This document shows positions 25,946 to 34,136 of a stretch of 64,000 nt of DNA, piece after piece (the stretch's first letter is position 1; the number at the start of each line of letters is the position of its first letter). The stretch comes from an uncultured Veillonella sp. (GTDB lineage: Bacteria; Bacillota; Negativicutes; Veillonellales; Veillonellaceae). The stretch lies in the NCBI RefSeq assembly GCF_937981445.1, contig NZ_CALJON010000034.1, forward strand, positions 1 through 64,000. Direction: 5' to 3'. Made by a program: the position numbers and the translations under genes. The notes beneath the pieces were generated by a model. That model was not told where the DNA came from and did no database searches. It saw nothing but the letters and a program-made list of their open reading frames with translations.

Positions 25946-26591
25946 AGACGCAGAATTAGATTTTGATCGAGCTAAACGGCAAGGTTTTCCTGAAGTCGTA
26001 TATTGTGAAGGTAAAACTGACGATCAATGTATAGCAATTTTTAAAGAACTAGCAACTCATTATTCTTTATTTATGGGAACGCGGGCACGGCAAAGTATTT
26101 TTGATGCCCTTAAGGAGTATATTCCGTCCTTGCAATACGATGAAGTGAGCCGCATCATATACTGTAAAGAGGATTGGACTTTACAAAATGGCGAGCGCAC
26201 CATAGCTGTCATCACTGCCGGTACCAGTGATGTATCGGTAGCTGAAGAAGCAGCGCTTACGGCAGAATTGATGGGCAACAAAGTAAATCGCATTTATGAT
26301 GTCGGCGTGGCCGGCATTCATCGACTATTTAATCGCTTAGATGAAATTCAATCAGCAAATGTAGTCATTGTCATTGCTGGTATGGAAGGTGCTTTAGCTA
26401 GTGTAGTAGGGGGACTTGTAAATAAGCCTGTAGTGGCTGTGCCAACTTCTGTAGGTTATGGTGCTAGTTTTCATGGCTTAGCGGCCTTGCTCAGTATGCT
26501 AAACTCCTGTGCCGCCGGTGTGGGGGTTGTGAATATTGATAATGGCTTTGGCGCTGGTCGCCTGGCTCATATGATTAATAGTCAGCGTTAA
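25935..26591 (+). CDS. larB: LarB-like carboxylase for nickel-pincer cofactor synthesis
   Basis: LarB carboxylates and hydrolyses nicotinic acid adenine dinucleotide in the first step toward the nickel-pincer nucleotide cofactor of lactate racemase-type enzymes. It is related to PurE. Seen: DRAKRQGFPEVVYCEGKT, ITAGTSDVSVAEEA, VIAGMEGALASVVGGL and VAVPTSVGYGASFHGLAALL. Length 218 is slightly short of the usual 240-250. It overlaps the preceding methyltransferase gene and is followed by a LarC C-terminal domain gene, supporting the Lar assignment. larA, larE and larC1 are not in the window. Confidence 0.92.
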   Translation: MMYKDAELDFDRAKRQGFPEVVYCEGKTDDQCIAIFKELATHYSLFMGTRARQSIFDALKEYIPSLQYDEVSRIIYCKEDWTLQNGERTIAVITAGTSDVSVAEEAALTAELMGNKVNRIYDVGVAGIHRLFNRLDEIQSANVVIVIAGMEGALASVVGGLVNKPVVAVPTSVGYGASFHGLAALLSMLNSCAAGVGVVNIDNGFGAGRLAHMINSQR

Positions 26592-26676
26592 AGCAAATTA
26601 GAAGGCACGCGTTAAACTAAAAGTCAGCGTTAACCTAAATTAAAGGTCAGGCGTTAACATACATTAGAGGTCATGA
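26581..26676 (+). repeat. Reiteration of the larB stop region
   Basis: The end of larB (GTCAGCGTTAA) recurs at about 26605 (GCACGCGTTAA), 26623 (GTCAGCGTTAA) and 26646 (GTCAGGCGTTAA). AAATTAGAAG-like spacers separate the copies. They fill the 88-base gap before the larC2 gene. Confidence 0.7.
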
Positions 26677-26679
26677 GAC

Positions 26680-27141
26680 ATGGTAGAGGAAACAATATTA
26701 CAAATCGAAGCTAATATCGATAATATGAATCCTGAACTGTATTCATATATTATAGAAGAACTTTTAAATTTGGGCGCTCAAGATGCATGGCTCGTCCCCA
26801 TTATTATGAAAAAAGGACGTCCTGCAGTCACCCTTTTCGTACTTTGTAAAGAGTCGCTCTTTAAGATCATAGAGCGGTTTTTATTTACCCATACTACAAC
26901 GATTGGGTTTCGTTATTTTCCAGTGAATCGTAAAGTCCTTGAACGAAGTTTTGATACGATTTCCTATGAAGGTCATATAATTCATATTAAGACTTCCTAT
27001 TATAATGAGCAATGCGTTAATCAAACCTTGGAGTATGAAGATTTACTTACAGCCTCAAAAGCCCTTAATAAGCCCGTTAAATGGTTAGAAAAAGAAATAT
27101 GGGCAAAATATAATTTAAAAAACACTATATACTGTGAGTAG
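26680..27141 (+). CDS. LarC C-terminal (LarC2-like) domain protein, stand-alone
   Basis: LarC inserts nickel into the pincer cofactor using CTP. This 153-residue chain matches only its C-terminal domain: IEANIDNMNPELYSYIIEEL at the start, AQDAWLVPIIMKKGRPA, then the closing WLEKEIWAKY. The larger LarC1 part is absent both upstream and in other frames. In Lactobacillus plantarum LarC1 and LarC2 are joined by a programmed frameshift; here there is nothing to join. It lies 88 bases after larB. It could be an independent nickel-related protein, or larC1 may be elsewhere in the genome. Domain call is confident, function is not. Confidence 0.8.
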   Translation: MVEETILQIEANIDNMNPELYSYIIEELLNLGAQDAWLVPIIMKKGRPAVTLFVLCKESLFKIIERFLFTHTTTIGFRYFPVNRKVLERSFDTISYEGHIIHIKTSYYNEQCVNQTLEYEDLLTASKALNKPVKWLEKEIWAKYNLKNTIYCE

Positions 27142-27202
27142 ACATATGTTACAATTAAATATAACTTCAAAGTGTGAGAGTATATAGAAAAGAGATAAAA
27201 AT

Positions 27203-28054
27203 ATGATTCGATTAATTGTTAATGCAGATGATTTTGGTCTCCATGAAGAAGTGAATAAAGGTATTATTCGTGGTCATAAGGAAGGTATTATTACAAGTAC
27301 CTCTTTATTGGCTAATGGACTGGATTTTGATGGTGCTGTATTAGCAGCTAAAAGTCTACCTGACTTAGGGATTGGTGTTCACACCGCCTTAGTGGGGGGC
27401 TTGCCACCGCTTAGTGATCCAGAAAAGGTTCCGTCTTTATTGGAGAACGGAAAATTGTTGGAATCCTATCCAGCATTTGTAAAAAAGGCAGTAACAGGAC
27501 AGATTAATTTTCAAGAAGTATATGCTGAATTAGATTTACAGTTTGAAAAAATTATGTCCAGTGGCCTAAATATTACCCATGCAGATGGACATCAACATCT
27601 TCATGTGTTGCCACAGATTACGCCTATTATGGTGACTTTGTTAAAGAAGTATGGCATCAAGAAAATGCGCATTCCTGCAGAGAATACGTTTTTCTTAAAT
27701 GGTCTTACAAAATGGGGCCGTTTCGCCGGAAAGGTAGGGCTTGCTGAAGTAGCAAATCAGGCCTATACGTTTACAAGTCGCAATGGCATTTGGTCGCCTC
27801 GTTACTTCTGGGGCATGATGAGTGGTGGTCATTTAAATGAAGAGCGATTGTTAGAAATTCTAGGTCGCATTGCCACAACAAGGGGCAGTCATGAGATTAT
27901 GACGCATCCAGGTGCCAAAGATTCAGTTCTTGAGCAGCAGTTCCACTGGGGCTATCATTGGGAGAGTGAGTTGTTCTCCATGTGTTCGCCTACAGTTAAG
28001 CAGTTCATTGATGTTCACCAAATTCAACTCATGAATTATGGAGAGTGTGAATGA
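27203..28054 (+). CDS. YdjC/ChbG/HpnK-family carbohydrate deacetylase
   Basis: The family removes acetyl groups from N-acetylated sugars, for example in chitooligosaccharides or hopanoid/lipid glycans. The metal site is visible in NADDFGLHEEVN (Asp-Asp near the N-terminus) and HADGHQHLHVLP (His cluster near 126-137). EIMTHPG supplies a late conserved histidine. Length 283 is typical. Its stop overlaps the ATG of the membrane protein gene downstream, so the two probably act together, plausibly on a lipid-linked glycan. AAAGAGATAAAA precedes the ATG. Confidence 0.88.
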   Translation: MIRLIVNADDFGLHEEVNKGIIRGHKEGIITSTSLLANGLDFDGAVLAAKSLPDLGIGVHTALVGGLPPLSDPEKVPSLLENGKLLESYPAFVKKAVTGQINFQEVYAELDLQFEKIMSSGLNITHADGHQHLHVLPQITPIMVTLLKKYGIKKMRIPAENTFFLNGLTKWGRFAGKVGLAEVANQAYTFTSRNGIWSPRYFWGMMSGGHLNEERLLEILGRIATTRGSHEIMTHPGAKDSVLEQQFHWGYHWESELFSMCSPTVKQFIDVHQIQLMNYGECE

Positions 28055-29049
28055 ATAAACTAATAAAACGTGGCATAGTATTAGCCAGCGTATTGTTAGT
28101 TATATCAGGGCTGACAATTTATTTTACAATCGATATGGAATCGTTGCGCACCCTAAATACCTTCAATGTATCGTCTTTGCTACTAGCCTTTATGGCTTTA
28201 GCCATTGGCATGTACTTTGATGGTAAGCGCCTGCAACGTTTAGTTAAAATGGGTGGCTACAGACTATCTATTAAAGCAATTTTGCGGGTCATTTTTGGCA
28301 ATTATTTTATGGCCATGTTGACCCCTGGTGCTAGTGGTGGGGCTATTGCTCAAATGTTGATATTGAAGAGTTATGGCGTGCCCATTATGAAGGGGGCTCC
28401 TATCGTATTAGTGCGCACCGTATTTTCCATATTTTTCTTGATTGTTATGCTGCCATTTATATTTTTGAATGAGTCCATAACAATTCCCTATATTTCAAAT
28501 GAGACCTTGCTACAAATATCCTTACTTATGGTTATTTGTACGATTGTGGGACTGTATGTACTGCGCACTCGTTTGATGAAACAATTGGTTTTATGGGGAG
28601 CTGGTAAATTAAAAAAAGGTAGCCCTAAATTATGGCTTGCTAAATTAAGTGAAGTAAATGATGGTTTAGGACTACTGTATGCTAAGCCATTTCAGTCACT
28701 CATTGTATTTGTTGAGTCCGGACTGAGCTTATTGTTTCTATATGGTATTGCGCCTGCTTTGATGTGGGCTTTTACTACTGAATTACCGATTGTTGATATA
28801 CTCAATCGGATGATTTTATTAAATTTAATATTGTATTTTGCACCCACACCAGGAGGTACTGGTGTAGCAGAAGGTTTATTTATCTATTTATTTACGGATT
28901 TTCTCCCTGTTGGTACAGTTGGACTTGTAGCAGTGGGCTGGCGCATTGTGGCAGAGTATGTGCCCTTTTTTATTGGCATGTATTCGGTGTTTACACTATA
29001 TGGTCATCGCTTTTTATCAGGTACTATAGAAAATCCAAAAGACAATTAA
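28051..29049 (+). CDS. Lysylphosphatidylglycerol-synthase-like membrane protein (flippase-domain family)
   Basis: Eight or so hydrophobic helices fill this 332-residue protein. The conserved family patch TPGASGGAIAQM and the later FAPTPGGTGVAEG match the integral membrane domain of MprF-like proteins, often found alone and linked to lipid transfer. There is no synthetase domain. It overlaps the deacetylase gene by 4 bases. Together they resemble pairs that modify lipid-linked sugars in the envelope. The exact substrate cannot be inferred. Confidence 0.85.
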   Translation: MNKLIKRGIVLASVLLVISGLTIYFTIDMESLRTLNTFNVSSLLLAFMALAIGMYFDGKRLQRLVKMGGYRLSIKAILRVIFGNYFMAMLTPGASGGAIAQMLILKSYGVPIMKGAPIVLVRTVFSIFFLIVMLPFIFLNESITIPYISNETLLQISLLMVICTIVGLYVLRTRLMKQLVLWGAGKLKKGSPKLWLAKLSEVNDGLGLLYAKPFQSLIVFVESGLSLLFLYGIAPALMWAFTTELPIVDILNRMILLNLILYFAPTPGGTGVAEGLFIYLFTDFLPVGTVGLVAVGWRIVAEYVPFFIGMYSVFTLYGHRFLSGTIENPKDN

Positions 29050-29062
29050 GGAGGCAAACAAA

Positions 29063-29512
29063 TTGGCTAAACTAAAGAAAGACAAATTTTATTTGGTACA
29101 AGAAGACATTCTTCCTGAAGCGATTAAAAAGACGATTAAAGTAAAAGAAATTTTAAAATTAGGTGAAGCAAAAACAATTAATGAAGCAGTAGAACGTATG
29201 GATTTAAGCCGTTCAGCTTACTATAAATACAAAGATTATGTATTCCCATTCTATGAAATCGCCCAAGGCAAAATCGTGTCCATTACCATTTCCATGTCCA
29301 ATGAATCAGGCATGCTTTCCAATATTTTAAAAGCTATTGCTGAAAGTAATGGTAGTATTTTAACAATTAACCAAGATATTCCACTTCAAGGCATTGCCAA
29401 TGTAACAATCGCTTTTGAAACTAAGGATTTATCTGGCTCTTTAGAAGATTTATTGGATAGCATTCGTTCGATTCGTGGCATCTTAAAAGTTGAAATTTTA
29501 GGTCAAGCCTAA
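29063..29512 (+). CDS. ACT-domain protein (PheB/UPF0735 family)
   Basis: The 149-residue protein has an N-terminal segment containing SRSAYYKYKDYVFPF and a C-terminal ACT domain starting at about residue 71 with ITISMSNESGMLSNIL. ACT domains bind amino acids and regulate metabolic enzymes. It lies just before hom and thrB, as in many Firmicutes, which suggests a sensor role in threonine/methionine/aromatic amino-acid metabolism. The start is TTG, 7 bases after AAGGAGG; no ATG is better placed. Confidence 0.9.
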   Translation: MAKLKKDKFYLVQEDILPEAIKKTIKVKEILKLGEAKTINEAVERMDLSRSAYYKYKDYVFPFYEIAQGKIVSITISMSNESGMLSNILKAIAESNGSILTINQDIPLQGIANVTIAFETKDLSGSLEDLLDSIRSIRGILKVEILGQA

Positions 29513-29563
29513 TTTGGGATTATGTAGTTTGAGATATAAAGAGTTGTTGAGTGAGGGAACATA

Positions 29564-30853
29564 ATGGAGCAAGTTAATATAGCTTTATTAGGCTTTGGCA
29601 CTGTAGGGCGTGGTACTTATGAACTCTTGGTTAAGAACCAAGAGCTCATTGCCAATCGTTCTGGTGTAGCCATCAAAGTGAAGCGCATTTTTGTGCGCAA
29701 TGTAGAAAAACATAAGGACTATCAATTAAATGAAGGCACTAGCTTTACTACTAATTTTGATGATATTTTAACAGATGAATCAATCCATATTGTGGTGGAA
29801 GTCATGGGGGGCACTGATTTTGCAGCTCAATGTGTAGAACAAGCGCTAATGGCCGGTAAGAATGTGGCTACAGCTAATAAAGATTTATTGGCTGATCGTG
29901 GTCCGTACTTGCTCGATTTGGCCGCTAAGAACAAAGTTGACTTACGCTATGAAGCCAGTGTGTTAGGCGGCGTTCCTATTATTCGTACTTTGTACGAATC
30001 CTTAGGAGGCAATAAGATTACAGAAATTATAGGCATTTTAAATGGTACGACCAACTTTATTTTGTCCAATATGACGGAAAAAGGAGCTGGCTACGAAGAA
30101 GTATTAAAAGAGGCACAAGCTCTTGGCTTTGCTGAAGCAGATCCTACGTCTGATGTAGAGGGGTATGATGCAGCACGAAAATTAGCCATTTTGTCATCTA
30201 TTGCCTTTAACCGAAAACTCTTTTTTGACGATGTGACAGTAGAAGGGATTACTCGTATTGATGCTACCGATATTGCCTTTGGCAAAGAGTTTGGCTATAC
30301 CATTAAACTCTTAGGGATTGCTAAGGAGACTAAAAAAGGTTTATCTCTCAATGTGCACCCCGCTTTTATAGACAATCAGCATCCACTTGCATCTGTGCGT
30401 GGGTCGTATAATGCTCTATATGTAAAAGGAAATGGCATTGATGATGCCATGTTTTATGGTCGCGGTGCCGGCAGCTTGCCTACGGGGAGCTCTGTGGTGA
30501 GTGATATTATGGAGATTGCCAAAAATGTAGTAGCTCATAAAACCGGGCAACTTATTTCCTATTATTATGCAGATAAAAATTTATATGCACCAGGAAAAAT
30601 TGAATCGTCTTACTATATTCGCTTATTAGTAGATAATAATACAGGTGTATTAGCTAAGGTGGCTTCAAAATTAGCGGAGCAACGCATTTCTGTACAATCA
30701 GTAATCCAACGCAATGAAAGTGAACAGGCCGCAACGTTAGCGATTGTTACATCTGTCTGTCCACAGGCCTATATTATGAATGTTATTAATGCCTTCAAGA
30801 ATTTACGCGTTGTTCGTGAAGTTGGTAGTGTTATTCGTATTATGGCTGAGTAG
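29564..30853 (+). CDS. hom: Homoserine dehydrogenase
   Basis: Hom reduces aspartate semialdehyde to homoserine, the branch to threonine and methionine. The NAD(P) motif GFGTVGRGTYELL is at residues 10-22; NKDLLAD, LGGVPIIRTL and GTTNFILSNM mark the substrate domain. GRGAGSLPTGSSVVSDI and a C-terminal ACT domain (about 350-429, YYIRLLVDN) follow. Length 429 is normal for the regulated form. It sits between the ACT protein and thrB with 8 bases to the latter. asd, which supplies its substrate, is in the same window at 55182. Confidence 0.97.
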   Translation: MEQVNIALLGFGTVGRGTYELLVKNQELIANRSGVAIKVKRIFVRNVEKHKDYQLNEGTSFTTNFDDILTDESIHIVVEVMGGTDFAAQCVEQALMAGKNVATANKDLLADRGPYLLDLAAKNKVDLRYEASVLGGVPIIRTLYESLGGNKITEIIGILNGTTNFILSNMTEKGAGYEEVLKEAQALGFAEADPTSDVEGYDAARKLAILSSIAFNRKLFFDDVTVEGITRIDATDIAFGKEFGYTIKLLGIAKETKKGLSLNVHPAFIDNQHPLASVRGSYNALYVKGNGIDDAMFYGRGAGSLPTGSSVVSDIMEIAKNVVAHKTGQLISYYYADKNLYAPGKIESSYYIRLLVDNNTGVLAKVASKLAEQRISVQSVIQRNESEQAATLAIVTSVCPQAYIMNVINAFKNLRVVREVGSVIRIMAE

Positions 30854-30861
30854 GAGGAACT

Positions 30862-31776
30862 ATGAAGAAATTAGTAGTTCAAGTGCCTGCTACCAGTGCG
30901 AATTGTGGACCAGGCTTTGATTGTTTAGGTTTGGCCTTAAAGCTATATAATACATTTACCTTCACGTATGATGAAGAGGCGACGCACAATACGTATTCTT
31001 TTTCTGGATTTGATGCAGAACTATTGGAGCAAGAAGATCAAAGCCAAAACTTGGTTGGTAGGGCCATGGCTTTTGTATTTGAAGCAGCCCAGGAAGCGCC
31101 TAAGTTTGGCCATATAGGGAGTCATTCTGATATTCCACCATCTCGTGGCTTAGGTAGTAGCTCCACAGCGATAGTGGCAGGTCTCATGTTAGCCAATGGT
31201 TTAGTAACAAAGCCCTTAAATCGTGAAGAACTTCTGGTATTGGCAAATAAAATTGAAGGACATCCTGATAATGTGGCACCAGCGCTGTTAGGCAATTTAG
31301 TATGTGCTGTTAATCATGAAACGGGTTTACTTCATACGACCATACCATTGCTAGACGAATTGGTGTTTGCCGTTGCTGTTCCAGATGTGGCAGTAGCTAC
31401 TGAATATGCGCGCAGTGTATTGCCTAAAGAAATTACTCATACAAAGGCGAGTACTAATGTAAGTCATGCCACGTTATTTGTTACGGCTTTATTGCAACAT
31501 AAATTAGAGTATTTAAATATAGCTCTAGAGGACTATTTGCATGTGCCTTATCGAAAGACCTTAATTCCTCATTGTGAAGAAGTATTTGCCGAAGCTTTAC
31601 AAAAAGGTGCTTATGGTGCTACTATCAGCGGTTCAGGATCAACTTTAATCGCATATTGTCCAAAGGAACAAGCACAGGCTGTAGCAGACGCTATGAAGTC
31701 TGTTTTTGAAACAGCGGGCATTGCCTGCAAGGCCTATGTGTTAAGGGCTGATACAGCAGGGGCAATATATATATAA
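30862..31776 (+). CDS. thrB: Homoserine kinase
   Basis: ThrB phosphorylates homoserine with ATP as the penultimate step to threonine. GHMP-kinase motifs are VPATSANCGPGFDCLGLAL at the N-terminus, the ATP loop PPSRGLGSSSTAIVAG (about 93-108) and the C-terminal GATISGSGSTLIAY. Length 304 is normal. AGGAGGAACT precedes the ATG, 8 bases after hom. Threonine synthase is not in the window. Confidence 0.96.
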   Translation: MKKLVVQVPATSANCGPGFDCLGLALKLYNTFTFTYDEEATHNTYSFSGFDAELLEQEDQSQNLVGRAMAFVFEAAQEAPKFGHIGSHSDIPPSRGLGSSSTAIVAGLMLANGLVTKPLNREELLVLANKIEGHPDNVAPALLGNLVCAVNHETGLLHTTIPLLDELVFAVAVPDVAVATEYARSVLPKEITHTKASTNVSHATLFVTALLQHKLEYLNIALEDYLHVPYRKTLIPHCEEVFAEALQKGAYGATISGSGSTLIAYCPKEQAQAVADAMKSVFETAGIACKAYVLRADTAGAIYI

Positions 31777-31825
31777 AATTGCAAAACTTTCTTAATTACG
31801 ATATAATTAGATATATAGATATTAT

Positions 31826-31860
31826 AAATGATTTCGGGGTATACTTTCTCGAAATCATTT
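31826..31860 (+). terminator. Hairpin after thrB
   Basis: AAATGATTTCG pairs perfectly with CGAAATCATTT over 11 bases. The following sequence GTCTTTATC is only weakly T-rich, so termination strength is uncertain. It separates thrB from the tRNA gene. Confidence 0.5.
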
Positions 31861-31886
31861 GTCTTTATCAAAAGACTTATGTACTA

Positions 31887-31963
31887 CGGGACGTAGCTCA
31901 GCTTGGTAGAGCGCTACCTTGGGGTGGTAGAGGTCGCAAGTTCAAATCTTGTCGTTCCGACCA
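31887..31963 (+). tRNA. tRNA-Pro (anticodon GGG)
   Basis: The acceptor stem pairs CGGGACG with CGTTCCG, and the gene ends in an encoded CCA. The D arm is TAGCTCAGCTTGGTAGAGC. The anticodon stem CTACC/GGTAG carries loop TTGGGGT, giving anticodon GGG. The T arm is CAAGTTCAAATCTTG. All arms fold canonically in 77 bases. Confidence 0.95.
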
Positions 31964-32015
31964 TGTAAGATGGTTTATTAATTGAGTCGTTTTTAAGAAA
32001 GAGGAAAAAATCTGA

Positions 32016-32891
32016 ATGAATAATGTAAAAACAGCTGTTTTATTAGCATTGATGACAGGGTTGTTGATGGTTATTGGTCAGCTCGTGGCTGGTCGCACAG
32101 GGCTGCTTACAATGTTTGTTATTTCCATGGCTATGAATGTAATTAGTTATTGGAATAGTGATAAAATTGTGCTTAGTATGTACAAGGCACAACCAGTAGA
32201 TCAATCAAATAATCCCACACTGTACAATATGGTAGGCCGTTTAGCTCAAAATGGTGGTTTACCTATGCCTAAGGTATATATAATCGATTCCAATGTACCA
32301 AATGCTTTTGCTACGGGGCGTAATCCGGAGCATGGGGCTGTGGCAGTTACAACAGGGATTATGGATTTGCTTACAGATGATGAAATTGAAGGCGTACTAG
32401 CCCATGAATTGACTCATATTAAGCATCGTGATACGTTAATTAGTACTATTGCTGCTACTTTAGCTGGTGTTATTACGATGATTGCTAATATGATGCAAAT
32501 GTTTGCTATCTTTGGTCGTAGTGATGACCGCGAAGGTGGTAGCAATCCGATAGTTATGTTAGCAACGATTATTTTAGCACCTATTGCAGCGGCCCTTATC
32601 CAAATGGCCATATCCCGTTCCCGTGAGTATTTAGCAGATGAAGGGGGCGCTATGATGAGTGGTAAGCCTTTATCCCTTGCATCAGCACTAGCTAAAATTG
32701 ATTACTACTCAAAATATGGAGCTTTACCAGCTGGTACAAGCCAAATGGAAACAACTTCTCATATGTTTATTATCAATCCACTTAGCCATTTAAAAGGTGG
32801 CATGAGCAATTTATTTAGTACCCATCCTAGTACGGAATCTCGTATTGAACAATTAAAACAAATTGCCACGCGCATGCCAGTGCGATCTTAA
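32016..32891 (+). CDS. htpX: HtpX-like M48 zinc metalloprotease
   Basis: HtpX is a membrane protease that degrades damaged membrane proteins. Two N-terminal hydrophobic helices (about 5-45) precede the zinc site AHELTHIKHRD (HExxH, about residues 130-138). Two further hydrophobic segments and the third ligand region SREYLADEGGA follow. NPLSHLKGG and FSTHPSTESRIEQL are typical of the C-terminus. Length 291 is normal. AAAGAGGAAAA lies before the ATG. It is flanked by the tRNA gene and a terminator, so it seems monocistronic. Confidence 0.95.
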   Translation: MNNVKTAVLLALMTGLLMVIGQLVAGRTGLLTMFVISMAMNVISYWNSDKIVLSMYKAQPVDQSNNPTLYNMVGRLAQNGGLPMPKVYIIDSNVPNAFATGRNPEHGAVAVTTGIMDLLTDDEIEGVLAHELTHIKHRDTLISTIAATLAGVITMIANMMQMFAIFGRSDDREGGSNPIVMLATIILAPIAAALIQMAISRSREYLADEGGAMMSGKPLSLASALAKIDYYSKYGALPAGTSQMETTSHMFIINPLSHLKGGMSNLFSTHPSTESRIEQLKQIATRMPVRS

Positions 32892-32896
32892 TAATG

Positions 32897-32928
32897 AGAG
32901 CCCAAGCCATGCTTGGGCTTTTCTTTTT
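32897..32928 (+). terminator. Terminator after htpX
   Basis: AGCCCAAGC pairs with GCTTGGGCT across CAT and is followed by TTTCTTTTT. It lies a few bases after the htpX stop codon. Confidence 0.93.
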
Positions 32929-32989
32929 GGGGTGAATAAAATATAAATTAAGATTTTATTGAATTTAATAGTAGATTCGAGGTGCTTTT

Positions 32990-33493
32990 ATGACTAAAAT
33001 TTATACTAAAACAGGTGATGCAGGGCTTACCTCATTAGGAACTGGGGAACGCATTAAAAAGTCGTCTTTACGTGTAGACTCTTATGGCACGATTGATGAA
33101 TTACAGGCTGTATTAGGCCTGTGTCGAGCCTTTGCGAAGCATGAAGATTGTAAGACTTATGTATATGAGATAGAACGTGATTTATGGTTACTCATGGCTG
33201 ATGTGGCTAGCTTAGGTCAAGCGCCTATGATAAGTGAAGAACATATTACGAAGTTAGAGCGAATCATAGATCGTTATGATGAGATATTACCGCCATTAAC
33301 GGTTTTTATCGTACCAGGTGGCAATGAAAGCTCTGCTTTTTTCCATCAAGCTCGGACCCTAGTGCGACGTGCTGAACGGGCACTTTGGCGTTTAAAGGAT
33401 AGCGGGGAAGAAGTACATGATGTAAATGTAAGATATTTGAATCGCTTATCTGATTGTTGTTATATGCTGGCTCGTGTTGAAGAAGAGTTATAA
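32990..33493 (+). CDS. pduO: PduO-type ATP:cob(I)alamin adenosyltransferase
   Basis: The enzyme attaches the adenosyl group of ATP to reduced cobalamin or cobinamide. The N-terminal signature KIYTKTGDAGLTSLGTGERI and the following SYGTIDELQAVLG form the ATP site. RTLVRRAERALW and NRLSDCCYMLAR near the C-terminus are the usual helices. Length 167 is typical. GAGGTGC precedes the ATG. It is separated from the cobU-cobC genes by one minus-strand gene and repeats, yet belongs functionally to the same pathway. Confidence 0.95.
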   Translation: MTKIYTKTGDAGLTSLGTGERIKKSSLRVDSYGTIDELQAVLGLCRAFAKHEDCKTYVYEIERDLWLLMADVASLGQAPMISEEHITKLERIIDRYDEILPPLTVFIVPGGNESSAFFHQARTLVRRAERALWRLKDSGEEVHDVNVRYLNRLSDCCYMLARVEEEL

Positions 33494-33496
33494 GTG

Positions 33497-33540
33497 AAAA
33501 AAGCTATGTTACTACTCAGGTGAGCAGTAACATAGCTTTT
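33497..33540. terminator. Bidirectional terminator
   Basis: AAAAGCTATGTTACT pairs with AGTAACATAGCTTTT over 15 bases with a short loop. A and T tracts stand on both sides. It ends pduO and overlaps the 3' end of the minus-strand hypothetical gene. Confidence 0.93.
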
Positions 33541-33859
33541 ATTCTTCATAAAGTATATCGTGTGGGCTAGGATAAAAGAAATATATCGTGTTAATATGGT
33601 ATTGGAACTTTTCGCGAAGCTTGGCGGCAAAAATAGTTTCAAAATCTAATAGTTCATCGCTTTTAATGGAACTATCTTCTACAAGCACATGAAGTTCGGG
33701 GTCTACATGAGGCGCATTGTCTGGCAATTGATCAGGATTTAAGGGAATTGATACTATGACACGACTGGTACATATATAATTATTAGTTTCGTCATAGGCT
33801 ACTATGCGATATGTATTTTCCCATAAAGTAGCCAGCACTTGGAGTGATAAATTGAGCAT
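33539..33859 (-). CDS. Hypothetical protein, 106 residues
   Basis: I do not recognise this small soluble protein. It begins MLNLSLQVLATLW, contains IVAYDETNNYICTSRVIVS and ends YFFYPSPHDILYEE; it is acidic overall and has no membrane segment. The ATG at 33859 is preferred because GAAAGGAAAG lies 5-6 bases before it; a TTG five codons upstream is inside that site. The gene sits alone between a terminator and a repeat-rich gap, and opposes the cobalamin genes. It looks lineage-specific. Confidence 0.65.
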   Translation of the reverse strand: MLNLSLQVLATLWENTYRIVAYDETNNYICTSRVIVSIPLNPDQLPDNAPHVDPELHVLVEDSSIKSDELLDFETIFAAKLREKFQYHINTIYFFYPSPHDILYEE

Positions 33860-33899
33860 AGACTTTCCTTTCAAGATTTGAGTAATTGGATAGGATCCA

Positions 33900-34085
33900 T
33901 AAAGTTTGATGCACTTAGTTAAATCGACTTAGTCGAATAGAGTAAATTAAATCACTTCAGTGAGATGAACTAAGTCAAATTGGTTAAACAAGATGAACTA
34001 AGTATAACGTTTTCATAGAGAGTAGTAAATAGATTAATTTTACGGACAGTAATCAATAGATTAATTTTTCATAAAAGAAAATTCA
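33900..34085 (+). repeat. Repeat-rich gap upstream of cobU
   Basis: Imperfect copies of GAACTAAGT / CTTAGTTAAATC recur between 33910 and 34005. A further pair of about 26 bases sharing TAGATTAATTTT lies at 34025-34070. No ORF or B12-box (GCCACTG) is visible, so there is no sign of a cobalamin riboswitch. Confidence 0.55.
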
Positions 34086-34136
34086 AGATATAATAGATAC
34101 GATATGATAGAAAGAGTTTATAAAAGTTAGGTGACT

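Noticed and set aside
31779..31985. 68-codon ORF on the plus strand
   Set aside because: It runs through the tRNA-Pro gene and has no ribosome binding site.
33860..34136. Possible cobalamin riboswitch before cobU
   Set aside because: No B12-box (GCCACTG) and no multi-helix layout; the gap consists of degenerate repeats.
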